Source: Candidatus Aenigmatarchaeota archaeon (GTDB taxonomy: Archaea; Aenigmatarchaeota; Aenigmatarchaeia; CG10238-14; SpSt-28). Taken from it: DNA of 20,413 nt. Of this stretch, positions 1 through 7,432 are shown one piece after another. The DNA lies in contig JAGGZO010000020.1 of NCBI GenBank assembly GCA_021161995.1, positions 1 to 20,413 of the forward strand, given 5' to 3'. The position numbers were made by a program, and so were the translations under genes. Under the pieces are notes generated by a model that saw nothing but the letters and a program-made list of their open reading frames with translations, ran no database searches and had not been told where the DNA came from. The number at the start of each line of letters is the position of its first letter. The stretch's first letter is position 1.

Positions 1-350
1 AACTGCATGTTGGGAAACCTGTAACCTTTAGGTTCAATTCCATAAGAATTCAACAGCCTAGTTATTTTTTCAACATCCCCTTTAACTTTTTTTAAAGAAT
101 AAAACTTGAAAGGATGGGAAAAACCATGACTTGCTATTTCAACGTTGGAAGTAATTAGATCAAAAATTTTTGGCCATCTATTTGCAAATTCTCCGTTAAC
201 AAAAAAAGTAAAACTTCCTTTTAAACTTTCAATCCATTCAACTAAATTCAAAAAACCAATTTTTGAATTTTTTAATGCTTTTTCAAAATTCCTTTTTCTT
301 AACCATGGAAAAATTTCCAGGTCAAAAGTCAAGGCAAGAAACTTTTTCAT
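1..350 (-). CDS. Polysaccharide deacetylase (NodB-like), N-terminal part, runs off left edge
   Basis: The minus strand is open from an ATG at 350-348 to the window edge, giving 116 residues with no stop. The protein starts MKKFLALTFDLE, a NodB motif 1 of the TFDxE kind (catalytic/metal Asp10). It continues with FTFFVNGEFANRWP at 47-60 and EIASHGFSHP at 71-80, where His75 and His79 form the metal-binding HxxxH pair. YRFPNMQ at 110-116 matches the R-x-P motif 3. The family is carbohydrate esterase 4-like and removes N- or O-acetyl groups from polysaccharides with a divalent metal. No signal peptide is visible, so a cytoplasmic or lipid-linked glycan substrate is plausible, but the substrate cannot be told from this. 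The second half of the domain lies outside the window. Confidence 0.85.
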   Translation of the reverse strand, partial: MKKFLALTFDLEIFPWLRKRNFEKALKNSKIGFLNLVEWIESLKGSFTFFVNGEFANRWPKIFDLITSNVEIASHGFSHPFKFYSLKKVKGDVEKITRLLNSYGIEPKGYRFPNMQ

Positions 351-665
351 GAGTTAAATATTTGAAATAAAAACTAAAAACTACGAAAAAAATCGCTCAT
401 TTTTTTCAGCTTTATTATTGTTGTGTTTTTCATCCATTAGTAGTTTTTCTTTATGAGTATCCGTTTGATGGCATTCTACACTTAAACCCTAGAGAAGTGC
501 ACAAGTTTTATTACTTCAAAGGCACGAGGTAAAGAAATTGTTCTTCCCCGTCTATCATAAGAAATTCCCGTTTTTATGACATTATCCTCTCAAATAAGCC
601 CCTTATGATAACCATTGTTATTAAATAAATTTACTAAATAGTAAAATATATTTGAGGGATTTGCC
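351..665. other. Intergenic region between two divergent genes
   Basis: No convincing gene is seen here. The stretch must hold the promoters of the deacetylase (-) and the surface protein (+). The right end is very AT-rich with a TATA-like element. The middle (about 480-590) is less AT-rich. On the minus strand it has a 33-codon open stretch ending in TAA at about 485, but without a good start codon. A possible imperfect hairpin lies at 524-551 (six pairs, a mismatch, three pairs, read on the minus strand). I could not assign either to a known RNA or gene. Confidence 0.5.
621..658 (+). promoter_or_regulatory. Putative promoter and ribosome-binding site of the surface-protein gene
   Basis: A TATA-like run TTAAATAAAT lies at 621-630. 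A Shine-Dalgarno-like GAGGG lies at 654-658, seven bases before the ATG at 666. The distance from the TATA box leaves room for a short leader that contains the binding site. This fits 666 as the true start. Confidence 0.45.
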
Positions 666-2093
666 ATGAAGAAATATATATTGCCTATGGTTTTTGCTAT
701 TCTAGCGTTTTTAGCAGCAAACAACATATCCCAAGCAAAAGTACTCATTTCTACAGAAGAGAATTTATTCACAGCCCATACCGGAGAAAAGTTAGAAATA
801 CCCATAATAATAGAAAATAACGATACCATAACAAGAACTATAACTCTTACTGTTTATCCACCCAATTTCTATGGTGTTTCCCTGTATTTTGATAAAACAT
901 CTCTTACTTTGCAGCCGGGAGAACAAGAAGTTGTTAAACTTTATGTAAACGTACCGTTTACCGTAGACAGTTCAATTCTATCATCCGGCTCTCGATACCT
1001 ACCATTCAAATTCACGATTTCTGCAAAGTATGATAGTACAAGTGATGAAAAAGGTGTTAGAATTGTTTTTCAAAGAAAGTGGAAGGTTGTTGTACCAGAA
1101 ATGTACGTATCAAAAACGAGTGTGCTACCAGGTGATGAGATTATAATAAAAGCTGTGTTGGAGAACGTTGAACCAGATCCTTCAGGCAAATATGTAATTC
1201 ATGTAAGTCTTACAAAAGGAAACACAATACTAATAGATGAAAAGAAGGAAATTGAAAACATCCCAGGAAATGGTATGTATGTCTACACAAAAACTTTTGC
1301 ATTTGATCAATACGCTGAGCCAGGAGATTACACACTGTCAATAATAGTCAAAGACGAATATGGAAATGAAATAAACAAGTCCAGCTATATTATCACGTTA
1401 CCACAAATAGAGAGAGTTGTTGTAACAAAATCTGCAAAGTATAATTTCTTACAGGCTAACATAAAGATAACACTAAAAAACATCGGTAACAAATGGGTCA
1501 ACTATACTTACATAGAAAGATTTCCAAGGTTTGTTCTCGGTTTTGTTAGATTTGATCAACAACCAGAAATAAAGAAGGGGGCGTTTGCAGAAGCTATATG
1601 GTATATACCCTTATCGCCAGGGGAAGAAAAAGAGATAACATTCAAGATCGTTTTATGGCCATACGTAACTGTGGTGAGCATTACTGGTGTACTCCTGATA
1701 TTTGGCTTAGCGATGTATTACACACCAGCTGTGGCCAAGAAATATTCGAGAAGAAGAAAAGATGAGATTAGGATAAAACTAAAGATAAAGAATACTTCAA
1801 GAAAACCAATCAGGGATGTTGTTGTGAGAGATTTCGTCCCGGAGATATACACAGTAGTCAAGAAATTCGAAACGATTAAACCAACGATAAGGAAGGTTAA
1901 AGGTGGCTATGAATTGTTGTGGAGAATCGAAAAAATGATGCCTGGAGAAGAAAGGTTGATAGCATACTCCATCATACCAAGCATTGAAATAATAGGTAAA
2001 CCAAAATTACCACCAGCCAAAATGAGGTATACTGATCGTACGAAAAAGAGAAAATCGGCGAGAGGCGAAATAATATTCAGATTCTTCGACTAG
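666..2093 (+). CDS. Membrane-anchored surface protein with Ig-like (CARDB/DUF11-like) domains
   Basis: This 475-residue protein has an N-terminal signal-type segment (Lys2-Lys3, hydrophobic 4-18, AxA-like end SQA22-24). Beta-rich Ig-like regions follow at about 28-140 and 143-247. A third module at about 264-330 has the pattern of archaeal surface repeats: IKITLKN, then LSPGEEKEITFKI. A single transmembrane helix at about 332-354 is followed by KKYSRRRK, a positive-inside stop-transfer signal. A fourth module at 368-440 (RIKLKIKNTS, then MPGEERLIAYSI) looks like a copy of the third, yet lies on the other side of the membrane. The role is unknown; an envelope or cell-surface structural function is inferred from architecture. 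The gene stands alone, with a T-rich stretch after the stop. The fold reading is confident, the family assignment is not. Confidence 0.65.
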   Translation: MKKYILPMVFAILAFLAANNISQAKVLISTEENLFTAHTGEKLEIPIIIENNDTITRTITLTVYPPNFYGVSLYFDKTSLTLQPGEQEVVKLYVNVPFTVDSSILSSGSRYLPFKFTISAKYDSTSDEKGVRIVFQRKWKVVVPEMYVSKTSVLPGDEIIIKAVLENVEPDPSGKYVIHVSLTKGNTILIDEKKEIENIPGNGMYVYTKTFAFDQYAEPGDYTLSIIVKDEYGNEINKSSYIITLPQIERVVVTKSAKYNFLQANIKITLKNIGNKWVNYTYIERFPRFVLGFVRFDQQPEIKKGAFAEAIWYIPLSPGEEKEITFKIVLWPYVTVVSITGVLLIFGLAMYYTPAVAKKYSRRRKDEIRIKLKIKNTSRKPIRDVVVRDFVPEIYTVVKKFETIKPTIRKVKGGYELLWRIEKMMPGEERLIAYSIIPSIEIIGKPKLPPAKMRYTDRTKKRKSARGEIIFRFFD

Positions 2094-2151
2094 CCCTTTT
2101 CTAATTCTTAAAAATCTGACATGATTAAATAATGTTTATTGGGGTGTTAGT

Positions 2152-3666
2152 ATGAGTAATCTTAGAAAGGATATCGAAGCAAGAATAAGAACTCTAAAAG
2201 AAATTGAAGAAAGTGGTATAAATCCTTATCCTCATATCTTTAAGCCAACGCATGAAGTAATAGAAATCGTTTCTGACCCAGAGAAATGTATGGGAAAGAA
2301 TGTTAAGGTTGCTGGAAGGATAATGACTGTTAGAAAGCATGGTAGGTTGATATTCTGTGATTTAGTCGACAATGGCTCTAAAATACAGATAATGGCTAGA
2401 CCGAATGAAATTGGTGAAGAAGAATTCAAAAGATTTGATAGATGGGTTGAGAAGGGAGATTTTGTCGGTGTTGAAGGTGAAGTGATAAGAACGAAGAGAG
2501 GAGAGTTAACAGTTTTGGTAGAGAGTTATCAAATTTTAGCTAAATCATTAATTTCATTACCAGATCAATGGTTTGGATTAAAGGATGTTGACGAAAGATA
2601 CAGAAAAAGATATCTAGATATAATATTGAACAAGAACGTTAGAGAGACTTTTGAGAAAAGATTTAGATTAATCGAAGAAGTTAGAAAATTCTTTAGGTCA
2701 AAAGGATTTGTTGAAGTTGATACTCCAGTTTTGCAACCTTTGTACGGCGGTGCTTATGCAAAACCATTCATAACCCATGTAAACTATCTTGATGAGGATT
2801 GGTATCTTAGAATAAGCGATGAACTATACCTAAAAAGAATGATAATAGCTGGGTTCAACAAAGTATTTGAAATGGGAAGAGATTTCAGGAATGAAAGTGT
2901 TGATGTTAGGCACAACCCAGAATTTACTATGATTGAAGCTTACCAGGCGTATGCAGATTATAACGACATGATGAAAATCGTTGAAGAGTTATTCGAGCAT
3001 TTAACAAAAGTTTTTGGTATAGAAAAGGTAAAAAGAACCATAGATGGAAAGGAGTATGAAATAAATCTAAAACCACCATTCAGAAAAATAACTGTTTTTG
3101 ATGCTATAAGAGAATACGTTGGCATAGATCCGGAAAAAGCTAGCGATGAGGAGATAAAAAAGATACTTAAAGAAAATGAAATTGAAGTAAAACCATACAA
3201 CAGAGGCTTAGCACTAACTGAAATATTTGATGAATTAGCATCACCAAAGTTTATCCAACCAACTTTTGCTATAGATTATCCTGTGGAATCAACACCTCTG
3301 GCAAAACCACACAGAAGTAAACCAGGCTTAGTAGAAAGATTCGAATTATTCATAGCTGGCATAGAGTTTGCCAATGCTTATACCGAGCTAAACGATCCAA
3401 TAATACAAAACAAGTTATTCAAACAACAAGCACAGATGAGAACACTTGGTTTTGATGAAGCACACCAATACGATGAAGATTTTGTCGAGGCAATGATGTA
3501 TGGTATGCCTCCTACCGGTGGATTGGGAATAGGTATAGACAGGTTAGTAATGCTATTTACTGAAAATTACAGTATAAAAGAAGTTATACTATGGCCAATG
3601 ATGAAGAAAGAGAAACAAAGGAGAGAAGCTGTTGTTGTGTTGGACGAATTAACAAACAAAGACTAG
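2152..3666 (+). CDS. lysS: Lysyl-tRNA synthetase, class II
   Basis: It charges tRNA-Lys with lysine in the cytosol. The 504 residues match a normal class II LysRS. An N-terminal anticodon-binding OB fold covers about 50-130 (VKVAGRIMTVRKHGRLIFCDL). The class II catalytic core follows. Motif 2 lies at 243-259 (RDFRNE, then RHNPEFT) and motif 3 at 456-465 (GGLGIGIDRL). The LysRS-specific GGAYAKPF is at 199-206. TATA-like ATTAAATA at 2124-2131 and GGGGTG at 2141-2146 precede the ATG. The gene ends tail-to-tail with the HIT gene, overlapping it by 4 bp. Many Euryarchaeota use the unrelated class I LysRS, so the class II enzyme says something about lineage or gene history. Confidence 0.95.
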   Translation: MSNLRKDIEARIRTLKEIEESGINPYPHIFKPTHEVIEIVSDPEKCMGKNVKVAGRIMTVRKHGRLIFCDLVDNGSKIQIMARPNEIGEEEFKRFDRWVEKGDFVGVEGEVIRTKRGELTVLVESYQILAKSLISLPDQWFGLKDVDERYRKRYLDIILNKNVRETFEKRFRLIEEVRKFFRSKGFVEVDTPVLQPLYGGAYAKPFITHVNYLDEDWYLRISDELYLKRMIIAGFNKVFEMGRDFRNESVDVRHNPEFTMIEAYQAYADYNDMMKIVEELFEHLTKVFGIEKVKRTIDGKEYEINLKPPFRKITVFDAIREYVGIDPEKASDEEIKKILKENEIEVKPYNRGLALTEIFDELASPKFIQPTFAIDYPVESTPLAKPHRSKPGLVERFELFIAGIEFANAYTELNDPIIQNKLFKQQAQMRTLGFDEAHQYDEDFVEAMMYGMPPTGGLGIGIDRLVMLFTENYSIKEVILWPMMKKEKQRREAVVVLDELTNKD

Positions 3667-4022
3667 CCAGGAGGCCAACCAAACTTCCTTCCTCCTAGCA
3701 AATGTAAGTGTATATGGAAAATACTTTGATCTGCACCTCTTCCAACGTTTAACACAAGCCTATAACCACCATTCATGTTGTCATCTGGTGCTATACCTAG
3801 TTTTATTGCAAGTAACTTAGCAACATAAAACATATGGCCGATTAAGTCTCTATCATCTGGTGTAATGTGATGTATGCTTGGAATGTGTTTCTTTGGTATT
3901 ATTAGAATGTGTATAGGTGCTTGTGGATGGATGTCCTTTATAGCAATAACATGATTATCCTCATAAACCTTTTCTGATTTTATTTCTCCTTTTACTATTT
4001 TACAGAATATGCAATCTTCCAT
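3663..4022 (-). CDS. HIT-family (HINT-like) nucleotide hydrolase
   Basis: This 119-residue protein has the full histidine-triad signature FHIHLHLLGGR at 102-112, with His103, His105 (the likely nucleophile) and His107. The N-terminus MEDCIFCKIV carries a CxxC (Cys4, Cys7) typical of zinc-containing HINT/HIT proteins. These enzymes hydrolyse adenosine phosphoramidates or other nucleotide adducts; the exact substrate cannot be told. Length is normal for a HINT protein. It is convergent with lysS, sharing 4 bp, and divergent from the kinase-like gene with 60 bp between. HINT proteins can remove aberrant lysyl-AMP made by LysRS, so the neighbourhood with lysS is suggestive, but the two are on opposite strands. 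Confidence 0.92.
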   Translation of the reverse strand: MEDCIFCKIVKGEIKSEKVYEDNHVIAIKDIHPQAPIHILIIPKKHIPSIHHITPDDRDLIGHMFYVAKLLAIKLGIAPDDNMNGGYRLVLNVGRGADQSIFHIHLHLLGGRKFGWPPG

Positions 4023-4044
4023 ATCTTTTATTTTTTGTTTCTCC

Positions 4045-4052
4045 TATAAAAA
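4045..4052 (-). promoter_or_regulatory. Putative TATA box of the HIT gene
   Basis: Read on the minus strand the sequence is TTTTTATA, 23-30 nt upstream of the HIT start codon at 4022. That spacing would put transcription start at or next to the ATG (leaderless mRNA). No experimental support is available here. Confidence 0.4.
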
Positions 4053-4082
4053 CGATTAATCTGATTACGAAAGAATAATTTT

Positions 4083-4871
4083 ATGAACAATTTCAAACCG
4101 GCGACATTCATCAAAAGACTAATACCATTTGAAAAAATCGTTTGGCAGCAACACACAAAATTAAAAATAAATAAGCCATTCGTTGTTTCTATTTCTGGTA
4201 CAAGTGGTACTGGTAAAACCACGCTGGCAAAAAACATCTATAAGTATTTCAAGGATAGATACAAGAAATCCAGAGTGACACTAAAAGAAAGTGGAAAAAT
4301 TTATCGCAATATAGCAAAGAAATACGGATTTGCTGATGATTTAATAAGATTTAGCAGGAAAGTTTCATCCAAAAACATGAAAATAGATGAACTTGTTGAT
4401 AAGACAATGTTATCATACTCATACAATTTACGTTACTCAAAAGGAAAATTCAGAAAACTGAACTACAAGTACATGATAGCTGTTGGTAGGTTAGCAAATC
4501 TTGTTTGCGGTAAGAATGCTAAGCTAAGAATATTTCTTATAGCAGATGTGAATGAAATAGCAAAAAGATTGTCAAAAGATAAAAAAAGAGAAGAGTATGG
4601 GTTACCAGTAGATACGATAAAAAACTCAATAGTCAAAAGGGATATGGAGGACTTAAAAAGATATGAGAAAGTCTATGGAATAAAGAACTACATACTCGAA
4701 AGTATGAAAACCTCTAACGTTGTCATTGACACTACATACTTATCCAAAAAAGAAACGCTAGGAATAACCAAGAAATACATAGACTTTGCAATAAAAGGAA
4801 AAATCTCAAGAATGGTAGGCAAGAAAAACGCGAAGAAAATACTAAAGAAAATGTATCTGCATATACTTTAA
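4083..4871 (+). CDS. Cytidylate-kinase-like P-loop NTPase (archaeal type) with extra N- and C-terminal segments
   Basis: The protein has 262 residues. A Walker A motif GTSGTGKTT lies at 39-47 after a 30-residue extension. It is followed by features of archaeal CMP kinases: SGKIYRNIAKKYG, the KIDELVDK segment (counterpart of the family's EIDRxxDxR region), GRLANL, and a LID-like region with many basic residues and RDMEDLKRYEKVYGI. A VVIDTTYLS segment near 230 matches the VIDTS strand of the family. CMP kinases phosphorylate CMP/dCMP using ATP. The extra basic C-terminal tail (KGKISRMVGKKNAKKILKK) is not part of the standard enzyme of about 180-190 residues. It may therefore be a paralogue with another nucleotide or RNA substrate. 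It lies 23 bp upstream of the P-type ATPase on the same strand. Confidence 0.7.
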   Translation: MNNFKPATFIKRLIPFEKIVWQQHTKLKINKPFVVSISGTSGTGKTTLAKNIYKYFKDRYKKSRVTLKESGKIYRNIAKKYGFADDLIRFSRKVSSKNMKIDELVDKTMLSYSYNLRYSKGKFRKLNYKYMIAVGRLANLVCGKNAKLRIFLIADVNEIAKRLSKDKKREEYGLPVDTIKNSIVKRDMEDLKRYEKVYGIKNYILESMKTSNVVIDTTYLSKKETLGITKKYIDFAIKGKISRMVGKKNAKKILKKMYLHIL

Positions 4872-4894
4872 TTTTGATGTTCAACTAAAGTATT

Positions 4895-7378
4895 ATGCAA
4901 AATTTTTCTGGTTTAACTAGCGAAGAAGCTAAAAGAAGGTTAAAGATATACGGACCAAATAAAATAAAAATCGAAAAAAGGGTTTCACCCATCAAAATGT
5001 TTCTTTCTCAGTTTACTTCACCTATAATAATACTGCTTATAATTGCATCGATAATTTCACTTTGGACAAACTACATTAAAGGTGAAAGTTACATTGATAG
5101 TATATTGATTCTTGTGATCGTGCTTATTTCTGCAATAGCTGGATTCATACAAGATTACAAGGCAGAAAAAACGATGGAAGCATTAAGAAAATTAGCGTCT
5201 CCAAAAGCAAGAGTAATCAGAGATGGTAAAGAGATTGAAATAGATTCTAGTGAGGTGGTTCCAGGAGATATAATAATTCTCAAAGCTGGTGATGTGATAC
5301 CTGCGGATGCAAAAATATTAGACGGTAAATTAGAAGTAAATGAATCCATATTAACGGGAGAATCGAAATCGGTTAAAAAAAGTGTTGGAGAAAAAATATT
5401 CTCTAGTTGTTATGTCTATTCAGGGAAAGCAATAGCGAAGGTTTTTGCAACAGGAATGAACACAGAAATAGGAAAGATAGCAGAAAAAATGCAGGAAATG
5501 AAAGATACAGAAACTCCATTCCAAAGAAGCATAAGAAAGTTCACCAAAAAGATTGTTATCGTATCTGTATTTCTCATATTAGCTCTATTTGTTGTTGGAA
5601 TCAAAAAATTTGGTCCTGAAGAAGCGTTTCTTATATCTGTATCGCTAGCTGTAGCAGCTATACCCGAAGACCTGCCAGCGGTAATAACGATAGCTTTATC
5701 TAGAGGAGCAAAAGAGATGGCTAAAAGGAATGCATTAGTTAGAAAACTTGCTATAACAGAATCTATTGGCTCTGTTGACGTAATATGCACAGATAAAACT
5801 GGTACGATAACAGAAGGAAGGATGAAAGTTAGATATCTGTGGTTCGTTGAAGATACAGAATACACAAACGAGCTAGCAGTAAAATGCTGTTATTATTGCA
5901 ATGATGCTGAAATGAAAGTAGAAAATGGTAAAAAAGTTTGGATCGGTGATGAAACGGATATAGCATTAGCTGAATTTGCACACGATGAATTAAAGAAAGA
6001 GCTTAATGGCAAAAGAATAGAAGAAATACCATTTTCATCAGAAAGAAAAATGATGACCGTAGCTTATGAAATAAACAACGATAAAATAGTTTTTTCAAAA
6101 GGTGCACCTGAAGTAATACTTTCCAAGTGTAATAGGGTTTTCTTAGGTAGAAAACCGATGAAACTGACGGAATCTATAAAACAAGAAATCTTGGAAAAGA
6201 CCAAAGATTATGCAAAAAAAGGATTTAGAGTACTTGCGCTCGCATACAAAGAATACGAAAAACCTCTAGAAAAAAATCTCGTGTTTATCGGTTTAGTTGT
6301 TTTAGCAGATCCGCCAAGGCCAGAAGTCAAAAAAGCAATAGAAGAGTGTTATACCGCTGGCATAAGAGTCATAATGATTACTGGTGATATCCCAGAAACA
6401 GCTAAGGCAATAGCAGATGAAGTTGGCCTAAAAACAGAAGGTGTTCTAACTGGAGATGATATAGATAAGATGAATGATGATGAACTTAAATTCGCTCTAT
6501 CTAGAGGCGTTAATGTATTTGCTAGAACGAACCCATTCCATAAACTAAGAATACTGGAAATACTGCAAAAGGATGGGTATGTTGTGGCTATGACTGGAGA
6601 TGGTGTAAACGATTCCTTAGCATTAAAAAAAGCAGACGTTGGTATTTCAATGGGTAAGAGAGGTTCTGAAGTAGCAAAAGAGGCTAGTGATATCGTATTG
6701 CTCGATGATAACTTTGCGACGATAAGAAACGCTATAAAAGAGGGGAGAAGGATTTTTGATAACATCAGAAAGTTTGTAAACTATTTGTTTACCTGTAATG
6801 TAGCTGAAATACTCGTTATGTTCATAGGTACTTTAATTTATCCATTCATCCTATTGTACCCAATACAGATACTCTGGATAAACCTTATAACAGATGGTTT
6901 GCCTGCTTTAGCTTTAGCAGTAGACCCAGCGAGATCTGACATAATGAAAAGACCGCCAAGGAAAAAGAATGAAGGGATAATAAACAAAAAGCTAGCGGCT
7001 CTCATAGGGGCTATTGGCATCGAAAAATCTATCATGATACTAGCAATTTTTGCACTAGCTTTACCAATAGGTATAGATGAAGCCAGAACAGCTTTATTCA
7101 CAGCATTTATAATGTTTGAGCTTGTAAGAATAGTTTCTATAAGATATTCAGAAAATCTAAAATCCATAAGGGATTGGTTAAGAAACAAAGTGCTTTTGTT
7201 CTCGTTGATACTATCAATACTTTTGCAGATAGGTATAATTTATTCCCCACTAGCGAAATATTTCAAAATAGTACCTATTGGTATAGATGAATGGATAGTT
7301 ATAATTTCTGGAACCGTTGTAGGATTTGTGCTATCGATAGTCACAACATACCTGATAAATAAGCACATAAAAGAGTAG
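4895..7378 (+). CDS. P-type (P2A-like) Ca2+-transporting ATPase
   Basis: An 827-residue cation pump of the inner membrane that exports Ca2+ (possibly Mn2+) using ATP. The N-terminal cation-ATPase domain starts GLTSEEAKRRLKIYGPN. Visible motifs are TGES 154-157 (actuator), the phosphorylation site DKTGT with Asp300, KGAPE 402-406 (nucleotide domain) and TGDGVND 567-573 (hinge). Ca2+-site residues known from SERCA are kept: Asn635 and Glu638 in M5 (CNVAEIL), Asn663, Thr666 and Asp667 in M6 (NLITDGLPA), and a Glu at 742 in M8. The M4 motif reads PEDLP (257-261) instead of the usual PEGLP; the Glu ligand itself is retained. Ten membrane segments fit the length. It follows the kinase-like gene by 23 bp and may be cotranscribed with it. 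Confidence 0.92.
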   Translation: MQNFSGLTSEEAKRRLKIYGPNKIKIEKRVSPIKMFLSQFTSPIIILLIIASIISLWTNYIKGESYIDSILILVIVLISAIAGFIQDYKAEKTMEALRKLASPKARVIRDGKEIEIDSSEVVPGDIIILKAGDVIPADAKILDGKLEVNESILTGESKSVKKSVGEKIFSSCYVYSGKAIAKVFATGMNTEIGKIAEKMQEMKDTETPFQRSIRKFTKKIVIVSVFLILALFVVGIKKFGPEEAFLISVSLAVAAIPEDLPAVITIALSRGAKEMAKRNALVRKLAITESIGSVDVICTDKTGTITEGRMKVRYLWFVEDTEYTNELAVKCCYYCNDAEMKVENGKKVWIGDETDIALAEFAHDELKKELNGKRIEEIPFSSERKMMTVAYEINNDKIVFSKGAPEVILSKCNRVFLGRKPMKLTESIKQEILEKTKDYAKKGFRVLALAYKEYEKPLEKNLVFIGLVVLADPPRPEVKKAIEECYTAGIRVIMITGDIPETAKAIADEVGLKTEGVLTGDDIDKMNDDELKFALSRGVNVFARTNPFHKLRILEILQKDGYVVAMTGDGVNDSLALKKADVGISMGKRGSEVAKEASDIVLLDDNFATIRNAIKEGRRIFDNIRKFVNYLFTCNVAEILVMFIGTLIYPFILLYPIQILWINLITDGLPALALAVDPARSDIMKRPPRKKNEGIINKKLAALIGAIGIEKSIMILAIFALALPIGIDEARTALFTAFIMFELVRIVSIRYSENLKSIRDWLRNKVLLFSLILSILLQIGIIYSPLAKYFKIVPIGIDEWIVIISGTVVGFVLSIVTTYLINKHIKE

Positions 7379-7383
7379 CGATG

Positions 7384-7400
7384 CTATAACGGCGTTATAG
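7384..7400. terminator. Perfect 7-bp stem-loop followed by T5, between ATPase and suf operon
   Basis: CTATAAC and GTTATAG form a perfect inverted repeat around a GGC loop, followed directly by TTTTT. It begins six bases after the ATPase stop codon, as an intrinsic-type terminator would. It also abuts the TATA box of the suf operon, where BRE or an operator would sit. Both readings are open: a terminator of the ATPase transcript, or a binding site for a dimeric regulator of suf. Confidence 0.5.
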
Positions 7401-7412
7401 TTTTTATATTTG
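7401..7412 (+). promoter_or_regulatory. Putative TATA box of the suf-hyp operon
   Basis: TTTTTATATTTG contains a good archaeal TATA element (TTTATAT) about 24-30 nt before the sufC ATG at 7433. There is no Shine-Dalgarno sequence before sufC. The spacing suggests a leaderless transcript. Confidence 0.5.
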
Positions 7413-7432
7413 TTAAGCTACTATATTGTTTC

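Noticed and set aside
31..41. GGTTCAATTCC, a perfect tRNA B-box look-alike
   Set aside because: It lies inside the deacetylase reading frame (minus strand, IEPKG region). The flanking bases do not form a T-stem, and no acceptor or anticodon arm is found around it.
145..357. 70-codon open frame on the plus strand
   Set aside because: The opposite strand encodes the deacetylase with clear TFDLE, SHGFSH and YRFP motifs; the plus-strand product has no family features.
380..440. Possible C/D box RNA or 18-codon ORF on the minus strand (ATGGATGAAAAAC ... GCTGA)
   Set aside because: The C box deviates from RTGATGA, no D'/C' pair at proper spacing is seen, and the ORF is low-complexity and very short.
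5416..5865. Long antisense open frames across the ATPase (also near 6349-6765 and 6838-7188)
   Set aside because: They lie opposite conserved P-type ATPase motifs and have no recognisable domains; they are by-products of the coding strand's codon use.
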